Shown here: piece after piece, positions 63,799 to 64,000 of the stretch
Layout of the letters: each line of letters opens with the position of its first letter
Position numbering within the stretch: position 1 is the first letter of the stretch
Source of the DNA: Muricoccus roseus
GTDB taxonomy: Bacteria; Pseudomonadota; Alphaproteobacteria; Acetobacterales; Acetobacteraceae
NCBI RefSeq assembly: GCF_900141905.1
Contig: NZ_FQZF01000012.1
Coordinates: 91,608-155,607, forward strand
Direction of reading: 5' to 3'
Length of the DNA: 64,000 nucleotides
Program-made: the position numbers and the translations under genes
Notes under the pieces: model-generated
The model's input: the letters and a program-made list of their open reading frames with translations, nothing else
What the model was told of the DNA's origin: nothing
Databases searched by the model: none

Positions 63799-64000
63799 TT
63801 CTGGGGTGTCGGTCTGTCCCGGGGAGAGGAAGAAAGAATTCTTCCTCTCCCCGGACCCCTCACCATCATCTTCTTTTAGAAGTTTGGAATCACTCGGCTG
63901 ACGGTGCGCCTGAGGTCTAAGACCTCAGGCGGCTGCAAAGGCAGGACGGGCACCCTCACAACCAGAGATCCCTTCGATCAGGGTATCCACGGCAGTCAGA
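63799..64000 (+). repeat. Dispersed multi-hairpin repeat, copy B (cut by right edge)
   Basis: This third copy begins ttctggggtgtcggtctgtc. SL1 (63819-63854) has a 16-bp stem with loop AGAA. The spacer cccctcaccatcatctt is shared with copy A. SL2 (63907-63931) has arms cgcctgaggtc/gacctcaggcg and loop taa. It then continues caaaggcaggacgggcaccc, ccagagatccc and ggcagtcaga up to the edge, where stem-loops 3 and 4 would follow. SL2 differs from copy A by paired changes. Confidence 0.87.

Noticed and set aside
63543..63920. Short open frame through repeat copy B with a peptide shared with copy A
   Set aside because: The shared peptide is just the translated stem-loop; frames and start codons are not conserved, and copy C breaks it.

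Overview
The window is 64 kb of dense, very GC-rich bacterial chromosome with no rRNA, tRNA, CRISPR array, transposase or phage gene that I could find. Family content and gene order point to an alphaproteobacterium. The rpoZ-rel-acpS-lepB-rnc-era-recO block next to parC is a typical alphaproteobacterial housekeeping neighbourhood. The GC content, an Rrf2-led suf operon using SufU, and a TAXI-type TRAP transporter suggest Acetobacteraceae such as Roseomonas; the genus is inference.

Layout. 1-10.6 kb: parC (cut by the left edge), a secreted four-repeat PPC-like protein, then a long minus-strand run encoding a molybdopterin oxidoreductase, folK, rpoZ, rel, acpS, lepB, rnc, era and recO. 11.5-20.4 kb: a complete RND efflux operon (outer-membrane lipoprotein, adaptor, two tandem permeases). 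20.5-30.9 kb: scattered metabolic and housekeeping genes (FAH-type hydratase, smpB, dapA, slt, alpha/beta hydrolase, pgpA, pncC, GNAT, threonine aldolase, and a divergent LysR/aldo-keto reductase pair). 31.2-33.5 kb: a 788-residue FG-GAP plus RTX secreted protein. 33.6-42.1 kb: topoisomerase IB, a Pro/Tyr-rich secreted protein, an alpha/beta hydrolase, a DEAD-box helicase with charged tails, glutaryl-CoA dehydrogenase, an RNA uracil methyltransferase and an MBL-fold hydrolase. 42.1-48.6 kb: the complete suf operon (Rrf2 regulator, sufB, sufC, sufD, sufS, sufU, sufT-like, sufA-like), with an IscR-type-1-like operator in front. 48.9-55.3 kb: NUDIX, MpaB-type oxygenase, a DUF305 protein with a His-rich tail, and an overlapping four-gene operon (MaoC-like hydratase, two DMT transporters, MBL hydrolase). 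55.4-59.8 kb: a probable polyprenyl-phosphate-sugar surface glycosylation module. 59.8-63.7 kb: a TAXI-TRAP transporter and pyridoxal kinase.

The most unusual non-coding signal is a dispersed intergenic repeat with several stem-loops. There are three copies: about 21.3 kb (minus), 28.7 kb (plus) and 63.8 kb to the right edge (plus). Its second stem differs between two copies by compensatory base changes, and one copy lacks that module. I do not recognise this family. Many genes overlap by 1, 4 or 8 bases, and TTG or GTG starts are frequent, so start positions were chosen from overlap, ribosome-binding sites and family N-termini rather than from the longest reading frame.
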